A stretch of DNA of 43,055 nt from Xanthomonas bonasiae. GTDB taxonomy: Bacteria > Pseudomonadota > Gammaproteobacteria > Xanthomonadales > Xanthomonadaceae. The stretch lies in the NCBI RefSeq assembly GCF_017163705.1, contig NZ_JAFIWB010000034.1, forward strand, positions 1 to 43,055, written 5' to 3'. The notes under the pieces are model-generated. The model ran no database searches and was not told the DNA's origin. It worked only from the letters and a program-made list of their open reading frames with translations. A program made the translations under genes and the position numbers. Positions 34,501-42,270 of this stretch are shown piece by piece. Positions within the stretch are counted from its first letter, which is position 1, and every line of letters starts with the position of its first letter.

Positions 34501-37286
34501 ACCGGCAACAGCTGCAGGAACAGATCCTGGGCATGGTCGCGGCCGATCCGGACGCCAGCGTGCTGGAGCGCCCCGGCGGCATCTTCGTGCGCCCGGTGCA
34601 GAACATCTCGCAGGAGGACCGCATCCTGCTGCAGGTGGTGGCGCGGGTCATCGTCAGCGACCAGCGCGGCACGCTCGCCGCGCAGATCGGCCGGCACCTG
34701 CCGCCGCCGCGCGGCATGCCGGAACTGGTGCCGTTGCCGGCCGCCGCGCTGGCCGAGGCGCAGGAGCACGCACAGGCGCTGGCGCCGTTCGCGGCCGCCA
34801 GCGGCGACCCGCACGAGGATCCGTGGCCGTTCGCGCCGGCGCAGGGCGAGGTGCTGTTCGACAACGGCACCGGCGCCTTCGCCGCCGACGGCCGCGAATA
34901 CCTGGTGGCGCTGCGCGAGGGCGCGCCGACGCCGGCACCGTGGTCCAACGTGCTGGCCAATGCGCAGCTGGGCACGGTGCTCAGCGAAAGCGCCGCCGGC
35001 TACACCTGGTTCGAGAACGCGCACGAGTTCCGCCTGTCGCCCTGGCACAACGACCCGGTCGCCGACACCTGCGGCGAAGCGTTCTACCTGCGCGACGAAG
35101 ACAGCGGCCGGGTGTGGTCGCCGCAAGCGCTGCCGCGCCGCGGCGAGGGCGACTACCGTACCCGCCACGGCTTCGGCTACAGCGTCTACGAGCATGTGCA
35201 GGACGGCATCGCCAGCGAGCTGTGGGTGTACGTGGCGCTGCACGAAGCGGTGAAGTTCTCGGTGCTGAAGCTGCGCAACCTGTCCGGACGCAGCCGGCGC
35301 CTGTCGGCGACCGGCTATGTGGAATGGGTGCTGGGCGACCTGCGGATGAAATCGCAGATGCACGTGGTCAGCGAGCAGGACGGCACGCACGGCGCACTGC
35401 TGGCCTGCAATCCGTACAACGCCGAGTTCGCCGCGCGCACCGCGTTCTTCGACGTGGATGCGGCCGCGCGCAGTTGCACCGGCGACCGCAACGAATTCCT
35501 CGGCCGCAACGGCGACATGGCCCACCCGCAGGCGCTGCGCCGCGAACGCCTGTCCGGGCGCCTCGGCGCCGGGCTGGATCCGTGCGCGGCGATCCAGGTG
35601 CCGCTGACCCTGGCCGCCGGCGCCGAGTGCGAGACCGTGTTCCGGCTCGGGGCCGGCAAGGACCGCGATGCCGCGGTGGACCTGGCGCGGCGCATGCGCG
35701 GCCGCGACGCCGCGCACGACGCGCTGGATGCGGTGCGCATCCATTGGCGCCAGCTGCTCGGCGGGCTGCAGGTGAAGACGCCCGATCCCAGCGTGGACCT
35801 GCTGGTCAACGGCTGGCTGCCGTACCAGACCCTGGCCTGCCGCTACCTGGCGCGCAGCGGCTATTACCAGTCCGGTGGCGCGTTCGGTTTCCGCGACCAG
35901 CTGCAGGACATGATGGCGCTGGTCCACGCCACCCCGGAACTGGCGCGCGAGCACCTGATGGCCAGCGCCGCGCACCAGTTCCCGCAGGGCGACGTGCTGC
36001 ACTGGTGGCATCCGCCGCAGGACCGCGGCGTGCGCACGCGCTGTTCGGACGACTACCTGTGGCTGCCGCTGGCGGCGTGCCGCTACCTGCAGGTCACCGG
36101 CGACCGCGGCGTGCTCGACGAAGAAGTGCGCTACATCGAAGGCCGCGCCGTCGGCGCCGACGAGGAGTCGTACTACGACCTGCCGGCGCCGTCGAGCCAG
36201 CGTGCGCCGCTGTATGCGCACTGCGTGCAGGCGTTGCGCCGCGGCATGGCCCTGCTCGGCGAGCGCGGCCTGCCGCTGATCGGCACCGGCGACTGGAACG
36301 ACGGCATGAACCGGGTGGGCGAGGGCGGCAAGGGCGAGAGCGTGTGGCTGGGCTTCTTCCTGTACCACGTGCTGCAGCAGTTCGCGGCGCTGGCGCGCAG
36401 CCGCGAGGATGCGGCCTTCGCCGACGAGTGCGATGCGGCGGCGCATGCGCTGCGCGGCAATCTCGAGGCGCATGCCTGGGATGGCGGCTGGTACCGGCGC
36501 GCGTGGTTCGACGACGGCACTGCGCTGGGTTCGGCGCAAAACGCCGAATGCCGCATCGATTCGATCTCGCAGAGCTGGTCGGTGCTGTCCGGCGCGGCCG
36601 AACCGGCGCGCGCGCGGCAGGCGATGGCCGCGCTGGACCGGCATCTGGTCAAGCGCGACGCCGGCCTGATCCAGCTGCTGGAGCCGCCGTTCGACCGCAT
36701 CGAGCACGATCCCGGTTACATCCGCGGCTACGTGCCGGGCGTGCGCGAGAACGGCGGGCAGTACACGCATGCGGCGGTGTGGGCGGCGATGGCCTTCGCC
36801 CGGCTCGGCGACGGCGAACGCGCCTGGGAACTGGCGCGGATGATCAACCCGATCCAGCACAGCCTGGATGCGGCGGCCAACGAGCGCTACAAGGTCGAAC
36901 CCTACGTGCTCGCCGCCGACGTCTACGGCGTGGCGCCGCACGTGGGCCGCGGCGGCTGGACCTGGTACACCGGCTCGGCCGGGTGGATGTACCGGCTGCT
37001 GGTCGAATCGCTGCTCGGCCTGCAGCGCGAAGGCGACTGCCTGCAGCTGCGGCCATGCCTGCCGGCCGATTGGGAGCGCTGCGAACTGCAGTATCGCCAT
37101 GGCGGCAGCACGTACCACATCGAACTGCTGCAGCACGCAGCGGAGCAGGCAGGCGATGCCACCGATCCTGCCGACAGCGCCGGCCTGTTCGTGGACGGCG
37201 TGCGCCAGCGCGATGGGCGCATCGCGCTGGCCGACGACGGCAAGGCGCATCGCGTGCAATGGCGGCAGCCGCGCGCGCCGGCATGA
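28515..37286 (+). CDS. ndvB: Cyclic beta-1,2-glucan synthase (GT84-GH94)
   Basis: The 2923-aa protein has the full domain set of NdvB/ChvB/Cgs, which makes cyclic beta-1,2-glucan from UDP-glucose at the inner membrane. An N-terminal region of about 420 residues precedes membrane segments near 425-485. The GT84 domain has LDADTRLP (near 643), HDLLEG and RRARWIRGDWQ. More membrane segments lie near 836-878 and 965-1002. A glucoamylase-like domain (GVSESGYN to YMAHHQGMGLLAL, about 1437-1555) and two beta-sandwich domains follow. The GH94 phosphorylase domain (from about 2430) contains FGFRDQLQDMM and GTGDWNDGMN (general-acid Asp near 2590) and probably sets ring size. The length matches rhizobial and Brucella enzymes (about 2800-2870). 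Cyclic glucans serve osmoadaptation and plant interaction. Confidence 0.95.
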   Translation: MASPWRALRRRLLPYRRGLSGVRAMFLQHGRMRPPTEEPLRAQLLSAEQMAAHGEALARSHRVRGGRSPEVLLARLKQNEDVLRDALAMLAAMVRDDIRVTPAGEWLLDNFYLVEEQILIARRHLPAGYSRQLPALAQGASAGLPRVYALSMDAIAHGDGRIDADMASRFIAAYQTVTPLKLGELWAIPIMLRLGLLENLRRVAARVMRDGIDHRLASDWADRLNTAAVQDPKSVVLVVADMARSQPPLSGAFVAELVRGLHGRGGVLAMPVTWVEQWLADGGQRIDQMVHAESQQQAADQVSISNSIASLRLLATLDWREFVEELSAVEAHLRRDPHGTYAQMDFQTRDSYRHSVELLARRSGASEDAVAECVLQLAQAAAVDDRRHVGYYLVDDGQRDLPAAIAALPRARRRPHVARRTLPLPAYLLPIAAIAAFGSWTLLAQLHALATVPVWLWATTALLGVLVFSELGVALVNWAATLLVAPRTLPRMDFSKGIPAGARTLVVVPSMLSDAATIDELAEALEVRFLANRDVQLHFALLTDFLDAAQATLPGDAALLDHAAQHIARLNQRYAPERGDRFFLLHRPRLWSAGERAWIGHERKRGKLAALNRLLRGGAADADFSAAIGATALLAQVRYVITLDADTRLPRDAAREFVATLAHPLNRARIDPALGRVTRGYGILQPSVGSSMSGHRITRYARLFGSEPGIDPYTRTVSDVYQDLFGEGSFVGKGIYDVDAFEQALDGRLPDNRILSHDLLEGCYARAGLVSDVRLFEDYPARYAADVKRRARWIRGDWQLLPWLLPWVPDAAGRYRRNPLSALSRGKLLDNLRRSLVPIAATALLATGWLWLPRPAAWTAWLLGLFVLPIVVPALHDIVAKPVDMAWRMHLGTLGKAWATQLQRALVALACLPYEAGYAASAIVRTLWRMLVSRRRLLQWHASGDVARSLGRGNAAELGGMAPAALCALALLAVLAWRQPHALWVAAPIVALWIVAPAVMAWMGHAAAPRRAQLAPPQRAFLGRLSRRTWAFFEVHVRAQDHWLPPDNVQEHPQLVVARRTSPTNIGLALLGNLAAYDLGYLQPGGVIERTRLTLATMETLPRHRGHFYNWYDTETLLPLPPAYLSTVDSGNLAGHLLTLRQGLLALCDAPLLATATFDGLADTFGVLREAAHDNPAAAAVPQAVLHDVDQRLQALCAAPPQTLPQTWHALAALAVQAAAIAERWPPPAAATEQSADALAPHWPQVLLDACNAAQQELHEFAPWATAPDRDDACLPVTEAALPSLRALAAQTCNAEAAERARARIHQLERLAHIAGQLSLMEYGFLYDPARRLLAIGYNVDERRLDQGYYDLLASEARLCSFVAIAQGQLPQESWFALGRQLTEVDGEATLLSWSGSMFEYLMPQLVMPSYADTLLDQTAVHAVNAQIAHGARNAVPWGVSESGYNAVDARMNYQYRAFGVPGLGLKRGLGDDLVIAPYASMMALMVAPEAACANLQRLSESGFGGRFGLHEAIDYTPSRVPPGQDHALIRSYMAHHQGMGLLALDHLLREQPMQKRFAADAEFQATLLLLQERIPRVGVFHPQEADGAARSPQDAREDETQLRVFRDPSAPRPAVQLLSNGRYHGLLTSAGGGYSRMRDMAITRWREDATRDHWGSFCYLRDVDSGDYWSAAYQPTAVAVDHYEAIFSDAKAEFRGRKRGFDTHLEVAISAEDDIELRRLRVSNRSRQPRTIEITTYAEVVLAPAIADELHPAFSNLFVQTEIARDTQALLCTRRTRAHDEVAPWMFHLVAVHDAHIGAISYETDRARFLGRGNTARTPRALSRDAALSDTAGSVLDPVVAIRCRIELAPEQTAMIDMVYGVGGDRAACMALIDKYRDRRLADRVFDLAWTHSQVVRRQINASQADAQLYERLAGLMVYVNPALRADSELLLQNRRGQSGLWGHAISGDLPIALLQIGDADNIELVRQMVQAHAYWRLKGLHADLVIWNESQSGYRQQLQEQILGMVAADPDASVLERPGGIFVRPVQNISQEDRILLQVVARVIVSDQRGTLAAQIGRHLPPPRGMPELVPLPAAALAEAQEHAQALAPFAAASGDPHEDPWPFAPAQGEVLFDNGTGAFAADGREYLVALREGAPTPAPWSNVLANAQLGTVLSESAAGYTWFENAHEFRLSPWHNDPVADTCGEAFYLRDEDSGRVWSPQALPRRGEGDYRTRHGFGYSVYEHVQDGIASELWVYVALHEAVKFSVLKLRNLSGRSRRLSATGYVEWVLGDLRMKSQMHVVSEQDGTHGALLACNPYNAEFAARTAFFDVDAAARSCTGDRNEFLGRNGDMAHPQALRRERLSGRLGAGLDPCAAIQVPLTLAAGAECETVFRLGAGKDRDAAVDLARRMRGRDAAHDALDAVRIHWRQLLGGLQVKTPDPSVDLLVNGWLPYQTLACRYLARSGYYQSGGAFGFRDQLQDMMALVHATPELAREHLMASAAHQFPQGDVLHWWHPPQDRGVRTRCSDDYLWLPLAACRYLQVTGDRGVLDEEVRYIEGRAVGADEESYYDLPAPSSQRAPLYAHCVQALRRGMALLGERGLPLIGTGDWNDGMNRVGEGGKGESVWLGFFLYHVLQQFAALARSREDAAFADECDAAAHALRGNLEAHAWDGGWYRRAWFDDGTALGSAQNAECRIDSISQSWSVLSGAAEPARARQAMAALDRHLVKRDAGLIQLLEPPFDRIEHDPGYIRGYVPGVRENGGQYTHAAVWAAMAFARLGDGERAWELARMINPIQHSLDAAANERYKVEPYVLAADVYGVAPHVGRGGWTWYTGSAGWMYRLLVESLLGLQREGDCLQLRPCLPADWERCELQYRHGGSTYHIELLQHAAEQAGDATDPADSAGLFVDGVRQRDGRIALADDGKAHRVQWRQPRAPA

Positions 37287-37507
37287 ACACGCGTGCGCAA
37301 ACGCAGGCGGCGTTGGCGCATATGGCGGCGATGCTGCCCGAATGGACCGCGCATCTGCGCCATCCGGACGAGTTCTGGCCGCAATTCAGCGCGCTCGCGC
37401 AGGAGCTGCTGGATGCGGCGGACCCGGACGATCGCGTGCAGGCACGCCAGGCACTGGCGGCGATGCTCGCCGAACACGCGATCGATACGCGGCTGCTGCC
37501 GCACTGA
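37283..37507 (+). CDS. Small protein (74 aa) translationally coupled to the cyclic glucan synthase
   Basis: The ATG at 37283 overlaps the ndvB stop codon (ATGA). The frame stays open for 74 codons, most of them past the ndvB end. The product (MNTRAQTQAALAHMAAMLPE, then an acidic, helical remainder) has a balanced composition: Trp, Phe, His, Asp and Glu, without the Arg runs of shadow frames. No signal peptide or membrane segment is seen. No family was recognised. The same frame is also open far upstream inside ndvB, so openness there is not evidence. The case rests on the overlap, the open frame beyond ndvB and the composition. A regulatory or accessory role for the synthase would be inference. 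Confidence 0.6.
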   Translation: MNTRAQTQAALAHMAAMLPEWTAHLRHPDEFWPQFSALAQELLDAADPDDRVQARQALAAMLAEHAIDTRLLPH

Positions 37508-37693
37508 GTCGCGTTGTCGCTCGGTGAGCGCACGCCATCGTGCGGATCGCCCGGTAATCGGTGGCAGCCCTCAGCGCCGCGGCGTATGGCGCTGCGCCGA
37601 TCCCGCCACACTGGCCTCACGGCATGGTCACCCTGGTTGCACGTCGCCTGCGGCAACACTGCGCTCCACGCCGTCGCAAGAGGACACCATCCG

Positions 37694-38857
37694 ATGCAAG
37701 CTCTCACCTATCACGGCACCAAGGACGTGCGCGTGGAAACCGTTCCCGATCCGGTCCTGGTCGATGCCGACGACATCGTGCTGCGGGTCACCGCCACCGC
37801 GATCTGCGGCTCGGACCTGCACCTGTACCGCGGCAAGATTCCCGACCTGCACAGCGGCGACGTGCTCGGCCACGAGTTCATGGGCGTGGTCGAAGACGTG
37901 GGCCCCGGGGTGACGCGGGTGAAGAAGGGCGACCGCGTGGTGATCCCGTTCGTGATCGCCTGCGGCGAGTGCTTCCACTGCCGCCTGACCGAATACGCCG
38001 CCTGCGAGACCACCAATACCGGCAAGGGCGCCGCGCTGAACCAGAAAGGCATCCGCCCGCCGGCGGCGCTGTTCGGCTACAGCCATCTGTACGGCGGCGT
38101 CGCCGGCGGCCAGGCCGAATACGTGCGCGTGCCCAAGGCCAACGTCGGCCCGCTGGTGGTGCCGGACGCGCTGCACGACGAGCAGGTGCTGTTCCTGTCC
38201 GACATCCTGCCCACCGGCTACCAGGCTGCGCTCAATGCAGGGGTAGGGCAGGGCAGCACGGTGGCGATCTTCGGTGCCGGTCCTGTCGGGCTGATGACCG
38301 CCGCCTGCTGCCGCATGCTCGGCGCCGAGCGCATCTTCATGGTCGATCGCTATCAGTACCGGCTGGATTTCGCGCAGAAGACCTATGGCGTGATTCCGCT
38401 CAATTTCGAGGAGATCGACGATCCGGCCGACATCATCGTCGGCCAGACCGACGGCCGCGGCGTGGATGCCAGCATCGATGCGGTCGGCTTCGAGGCCAAG
38501 GGCAGCACCGTGGAAACGGTGATGGCCACGCTGAAGCTGGAAGGCAGCAGCGGCACCGCGTTGCGCCAGTGCATCGCCGCCACGCGCCGCGGCGGCACGG
38601 TCAGCGTGCCCGGCGTGTACGCCGGTTTCATCCATGGCTTCCTGTTCGGCGACGCCTTCGACAAGGGCCTGACCTTCAAGATGGGCCAGACCCACGTGCA
38701 GCGTTTCCTGCCGGAGCTGCTGGAGCATATCGGCGAAGGCCGGCTCAAGCCGAACGAGATCATCACCCATCGGATGGGCCTGGCGCAGGCCGCCGACGGC
38801 TATGCGATCTTCGACAAGAAGGAACAGGACTGCCGCAAGGTGATCCTGACGCCGTAA
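37694..38857 (+). CDS. Zinc-dependent alcohol dehydrogenase, glutathione-independent formaldehyde dehydrogenase-like
   Basis: The 387-aa medium-chain dehydrogenase has catalytic-zinc motifs [12 protein letters not shown] and LGHEFMG, and a structural-zinc set (CGECFHC plus Cys in YAACE). The Rossmann motif is [25 protein letters not shown]. The insertions and the [13 protein letters not shown] stretch match the FdhA-like branch, whose members oxidise formaldehyde or other short aldehydes and alcohols. Many members remain uncharacterised. The ATG at 37694 is chosen over an in-frame start further upstream: AAGAGGA lies about 9 bases before it and homology begins with MQALTYHG. The gene appears monocistronic, with a 186-bp gap before it and 223 bp after. 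Confidence 0.9.
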   Translation: MQALTYHGTKDVRVETVPDPVLVDADDIVLRVTATAICGSDLHLYRGKIPDLHSGDVLGHEFMGVVEDVGPGVTRVKKGDRVVIPFVIACGECFHCRLTEYAACETTNTGKGAALNQKGIRPPAALFGYSHLYGGVAGGQAEYVRVPKANVGPLVVPDALHDEQVLFLSDILPTGYQAALNAGVGQGSTVAIFGAGPVGLMTAACCRMLGAERIFMVDRYQYRLDFAQKTYGVIPLNFEEIDDPADIIVGQTDGRGVDASIDAVGFEAKGSTVETVMATLKLEGSSGTALRQCIAATRRGGTVSVPGVYAGFIHGFLFGDAFDKGLTFKMGQTHVQRFLPELLEHIGEGRLKPNEIITHRMGLAQAADGYAIFDKKEQDCRKVILTP

Positions 38858-39080
38858 CGCGACGCGTCGCTCCGCCGCCGTCGCGCTCCATCGAGTCGGC
38901 GGCGGCGGAGGCCAGCGGCGCCGTGCATGAACTCTTTATCGATGTGCACGCCGCCGCGCGGCGTGCACACGCTGCGTGGGCGCCGCGCCTGTTGTGATCG
39001 CGGCAACGCCTTCACCGCGCCTATCGCGCACCGCGTCGCGGCCATCGCCGTGCCATTGCCGAATTTCCAGAGAGACGTCC

Positions 39081-40061
39081 TTGACCGAACTGCTTTCCCC
39101 TGCCGCCCTGGGCGACGCCTGCGATCTGCGCAGTGCCGCCTTGCGCGTGCTCGAACGCTATCCGCAGCTGCCGCTGCCCGGCGCCGGCGACACCCTGGAC
39201 CGCTGGCGGATCCTGGCCGGGATCGCCGCGACCGACGTGTGCCTGGCCAAGGTGCTGGAGGCGCATTACGACGCGCAGGCGATCCTGGCCGAGCTGGGCG
39301 CCGCACCGCCCGCGCCTGGGCAACTGTTCGCGGTGTGGGCCGCCGAAGCGCCGGATGCGCGTCTGGCCTATCGCATTGATGCCGGGCGTGGCGAAGTGCA
39401 CGGCCGCAAGGCCTGGTGCTCCGGTGCCGGCCTGGTCGATTGCGCGCTGCTCACCGCGCACGACCAGGACCGCCAGCAACTGGCGCAGGTGCAACTGCGC
39501 CAGCCGGGCATCGCCATCGATACGCAGGCCTGGGCCGCGGTCGGCATGGCGCGCGTGGTCAGCGGGCCGGTGACGTTCGATGCGGTGCCGGCCAGCGCGA
39601 TCGGTGCGCCGGGCGAGTATCTGACGCGTCCGGGGTTCTGGCATGGTGGCGCCGGCATCGCCGCTTGCTGGTTCGGCGCGGCGGCCGCGGTGGCCGAGCG
39701 CCTGCGCGCGCATCCCAAGCTGCAGCGCGATGCGCATGCGGCGATGCACCTGGGCGCGATCGACCAGCAGCTCGGCGCGGCGCGCGCGCTGTTGCGCGAA
39801 CTGGCCGCAGAGATCGACGCGGCGCCCGAGCACGATCACCGGCACGCGGTGGTCCGCTTGCGTTCGTTCGTGGAGCGGGCGGCCAGCGACGTGCTCGATC
39901 GCGTCGGCCGCGCGCTGGGCCCGGCGCCGCTGTGCAGCGATCGCGAACACGCCATGCGCTGCGCCGACTTGGCGGTGTTCGTGCGCCAGAGCCATGCCGA
40001 ACACGATTGGGCGGCGCTGGGCCAGGCGCTGGCCGAACAGGTGCAGCCATGGCGGCTGTGA
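39081..40061 (+). CDS. Divergent acyl-CoA dehydrogenase-family protein
   Basis: The 326-aa product is shorter than typical acyl-CoA dehydrogenases (about 380). The recognisable parts are the beta-domain (VHGRKAWCSGAGLVDCALLTA, where family members bind the flavin) and the helical C-terminal domain with GGAGIAACWFGAA and VRLRSFVERAASDVLDRVGRALG. The usual catalytic Glu could not be placed by eye, so the chemistry is uncertain. A TTG at 39081 is the likely start: AGAGAG lies 6 bases upstream and the family-like sequence begins just after, whereas the earlier ATG adds 35 residues of poor composition. It is the first of four overlapping genes and probably modifies an acyl chain or amine on the same product. 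Confidence 0.8.
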   Translation: MTELLSPAALGDACDLRSAALRVLERYPQLPLPGAGDTLDRWRILAGIAATDVCLAKVLEAHYDAQAILAELGAAPPAPGQLFAVWAAEAPDARLAYRIDAGRGEVHGRKAWCSGAGLVDCALLTAHDQDRQQLAQVQLRQPGIAIDTQAWAAVGMARVVSGPVTFDAVPASAIGAPGEYLTRPGFWHGGAGIAACWFGAAAAVAERLRAHPKLQRDAHAAMHLGAIDQQLGAARALLRELAAEIDAAPEHDHRHAVVRLRSFVERAASDVLDRVGRALGPAPLCSDREHAMRCADLAVFVRQSHAEHDWAALGQALAEQVQPWRL

Positions 40062-40810
40062 GCGCGGCGCAGATCCACGGCGACGGCACGCCCGAGTCGG
40101 CGTGGCAGCGCTCGCCGTGGCTGGCGGGCTTGCCGCAGCGCCGGATCGAAGACCTGCTCGCCGGCGCACGCCGGCTGGTGGTGGTGTCGCCGCATCCGGA
40201 CGACGAAGCGCTGGGCTGCGGCGGCGCGGTCGCCTGTGCGCGGCGGCTGCGCATGCCGGTGTGCCTGATCGCGGTGACCGATGGCGAAGCCTGCTATCCG
40301 GACGATCCGTACTGGACGCCGCAGCGCCTGCGCGACGTGCGCCGCGCCGAACTGGCCGCCGCCGCGCAGTGCCTGGGCCTGGACGCCGATGCGATCTGTC
40401 ACCTGCGCATCGCCGACGGCCAGGTCGGCCAGCGCGAATTCGTGGTCGCCGAACAGATCCACGCGCACTTGCACGCCGGCGATCTGGTGCTGACGACGTG
40501 GCGCCACGACGGCCATCCCGACCACGAAGCCGCCGCGCGCGCGGTGCGGCGCGCCGTCGCCGCTTGCGATGCGCGCATGGCCGAATTCCCGGTCTGGGCC
40601 TGGCACTGGATGGACGCCGGCGCGCCGCAGCAGGCGCTGTCTGGCGCGGTCCGCTACGTGCTGGACGATGCCGACTGGCAAGCCAAGCAACAGGCGCTGC
40701 GGTGCTTCGCCTCGCAGCTGGGCACCGCGCAACCGGCGGTGCCGGCGCCGATCCTGCCGCCGCAGGTGCTGGAACGTTTCGCGCGCCGCTTCGAGGTCTT
40801 TGTCGCATGA
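40049..40810 (+). CDS. PIG-L / LmbE-family N-deacetylase
   Basis: The 253-aa protein has the metal-binding signatures of the PIG-L family: SPHPDDEALGCGG near residue 50, and HDGHPDHEAAARAVRRA near 155. Members remove N-acetyl groups from GlcNAc-containing lipids, mycothiol or bacillithiol precursors, or antibiotic intermediates, with zinc. The ATG at 40049 overlaps the end of the upstream gene by 13 bp. A GTG at 40058 (GTGA overlap) is an alternative start. There is no signal peptide, so it acts in the cytoplasm. The context with a GT2 and a methyltransferase suggests a sugar-amine intermediate. Confidence 0.9.
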   Translation: MAAVSAAQIHGDGTPESAWQRSPWLAGLPQRRIEDLLAGARRLVVVSPHPDDEALGCGGAVACARRLRMPVCLIAVTDGEACYPDDPYWTPQRLRDVRRAELAAAAQCLGLDADAICHLRIADGQVGQREFVVAEQIHAHLHAGDLVLTTWRHDGHPDHEAAARAVRRAVAACDARMAEFPVWAWHWMDAGAPQQALSGAVRYVLDDADWQAKQQALRCFASQLGTAQPAVPAPILPPQVLERFARRFEVFVA

Positions 40811-41403
40811 GCGCGGTGCAGCAGTATTTCGGCGACATCTACCGCGACGACGACCCGTTCGGCTATCGCGAACGCTGGTACGAGGCGCGCAAGCGCGCGC
40901 TGTTGCTGGCCAGCCTGCCGCGCGCACGCTTCGCGCGCGCCTGGGAATTGGGCTGCTCCAATGGCGAACTGACCGCGGCGCTGGCGCCGCGCTGCGAGGC
41001 GCTGTTGGCCACCGACCTGTCCGAGCGTGCGGCGGCCCTGGCCGCACAGCGCAATGCGGATTTTGCGCACGTGCGCGTGCAGCAGGCCGAGCATCCGCGC
41101 AGCTGGCCGCCGGGCCGTTTCGACCTGATCGTGTTCAGCGAGGTCGGCTATTACCTGCCGTTGCCGCTGCTGCAGGACTGCATCCAGCGCCTGCGCGCCT
41201 CGTTGACCGAGCAGGGCGTGCTGGTCGCCTGCCATTGGCTGCATCCGTTCGCACAGGCGTGCATGGACGGACGCGCCGTGCACGCCTGCCTGGCGCAGAC
41301 CCTGCAGTTGCCGCGCCTGCTGCATTACGAGGACGACGACGTGCTGCTTGAGGCCTGGAGCGCCACTCCATATTCGGTTGCGGCCGCGGAGCGGCTGCGG
41401 TGA
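40807..41403 (+). CDS. NodS-like SAM-dependent methyltransferase
   Basis: The 198-aa class I methyltransferase opens with YFGDIYRDDDPFGYRERWYE, the N-terminal pattern of the NodS family. The SAM-binding motif AWELGCSNGELTAAL follows, then an acidic loop after LLATDLSERA, and FDLIVFSEVGYYLP. NodS itself N-methylates the free amine of deacetylated chitooligosaccharide in Nod-factor synthesis. Here the gene starts (ATGA, 40807) inside the stop of the deacetylase gene, a matching order of action: deacetylate, then N-methylate. The actual substrate is unknown. Confidence 0.88.
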   Translation: MSAVQQYFGDIYRDDDPFGYRERWYEARKRALLLASLPRARFARAWELGCSNGELTAALAPRCEALLATDLSERAAALAAQRNADFAHVRVQQAEHPRSWPPGRFDLIVFSEVGYYLPLPLLQDCIQRLRASLTEQGVLVACHWLHPFAQACMDGRAVHACLAQTLQLPRLLHYEDDDVLLEAWSATPYSVAAAERLR

Positions 41404-42098
41404 TCGCGGTCCTGATTCCGGCACACGACGAGGAACGGCTGATCGGCGCCTGCCTGCGCTCGGTGGCGACGGCGGCGCAATGCGCCGGCCTGCGCGGCGA
41501 GGCGGTGCAGGTGTTCGTCGCCCTGGACCGTTGCAGCGACGGCACCGCCGGGATCGTCGCCGCGCACGGCGCGCAGGCCATCGTGCTGCAGTCCGGCAAT
41601 GTCGGCAGCGCGCGCGCGGCCGCCGCCGAGGCCGCGCTGGCCGCCGGCGCGCGCTGGCTGGCCTGTACCGACGCCGACTCGGTGGTGCCGGCGAACTGGC
41701 TGTCGGCGCAGCTGGACTGCGCCAGCGACGCGTTCTGCGGCATCGTCACGGTCGGCGACTGGGACGACTACGACAGCGCGATGCGCGACGCCTACCGCGC
41801 CGGCGAATGCCGCCGCGACGACCACCCGCACGTGCATGGCGCCAACCTGGGGCTCAGCGCCGACCTGTACCGGCGCTGCGGTGGCTTCCTGCCGCTGGCC
41901 GCGCACGAGGACGTGGCCCTGGTCGAGGCGATGGTGCGCGCGGATGCGCGGATCGCACGCCGCGCGCAGCCGGTGGTGGTCACCAGCGCCCGACGCGTGG
42001 CGCGCGCGCGCGGCGGCTTCAGCGATTACCTGAAGCAAATGGAGCGCAGCCTGGCCGAATCGCTGCTGCCCACGCCCGGTGGCGACGTGCTGGCTTGA
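41400..42098 (+). CDS. GT2-family glycosyltransferase
   Basis: The 232-aa protein is a family-2 glycosyltransferase: VLIPAHDEERLIGACLRSV at the N-terminus, the metal- and nucleotide-binding DADSVVP near residue 92, then HGANLGLSADLYRRCGGF and HEDVAL for the acceptor site. It has no transmembrane segments, unlike polymerising synthases such as NodC, so a single sugar transfer is more likely. The start is GTG at 41400, overlapping the methyltransferase stop (GTGA). It ends the four-gene operon, and a hairpin-rich repeat follows 12 bp later. Confidence 0.88.
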   Translation: MIAVLIPAHDEERLIGACLRSVATAAQCAGLRGEAVQVFVALDRCSDGTAGIVAAHGAQAIVLQSGNVGSARAAAAEAALAAGARWLACTDADSVVPANWLSAQLDCASDAFCGIVTVGDWDDYDSAMRDAYRAGECRRDDHPHVHGANLGLSADLYRRCGGFLPLAAHEDVALVEAMVRADARIARRAQPVVVTSARRVARARGGFSDYLKQMERSLAESLLPTPGGDVLA

Positions 42099-42109
42099 GC
42101 CGAGGTGCA

Positions 42110-42270
42110 TAGCCCCTCTCCCGTCGGGAGAGGGGTTGGGGTGAGGGTCCGGCGCGAAGCGACTCGCGGAGCTTGGGCGCACGAGGCTGCGCCCGTACTC
42201 TCATCCGCCCCTTCGGGGCACCTTCCCCCGAAAAGGGGGCCATGGTCCCGAGGGGAGAAGGGAGCAGCCT
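42110..42270. repeat. MITE-like repeat, copy 1
   Basis: The element starts TAGCCCCTCTCCC and ends in GGGAGAAGGGA, giving imperfect terminal inverted repeats. Inside are the hairpin CCCTCTCCCGTCGGGAGAGGG and a GGTGAGGGT / ACCCTCATCC-like inverted pair. Copy 1 is about 160 bp because of an extra stretch near 42223-42255 with its own small hairpin. It carries no coding capacity. Confidence 0.85.

Noticed and set aside
29880-37259. A 2459-codon open frame on the minus strand, opposite the cyclic glucan synthase gene
   Set aside because: Its composition is Arg/Gln/Ala/His-rich, as expected for the complement of a high-G+C gene. The sense frame has clear domains throughout, and long antisense frames are normal at this G+C content.
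31244-37282. A long second forward frame within the cyclic glucan synthase gene
   Set aside because: It is Arg/Ala/Gly-rich with no domain pattern, a shadow of the real frame. Only its last 74 codons, from the ATG overlapping the ndvB stop, are kept as a gene.
37508-37693. Extended start of the formaldehyde-dehydrogenase-like enzyme (60 extra codons)
   Set aside because: The added residues do not resemble the family, and the ATG at 37694 has a good ribosome-binding site.
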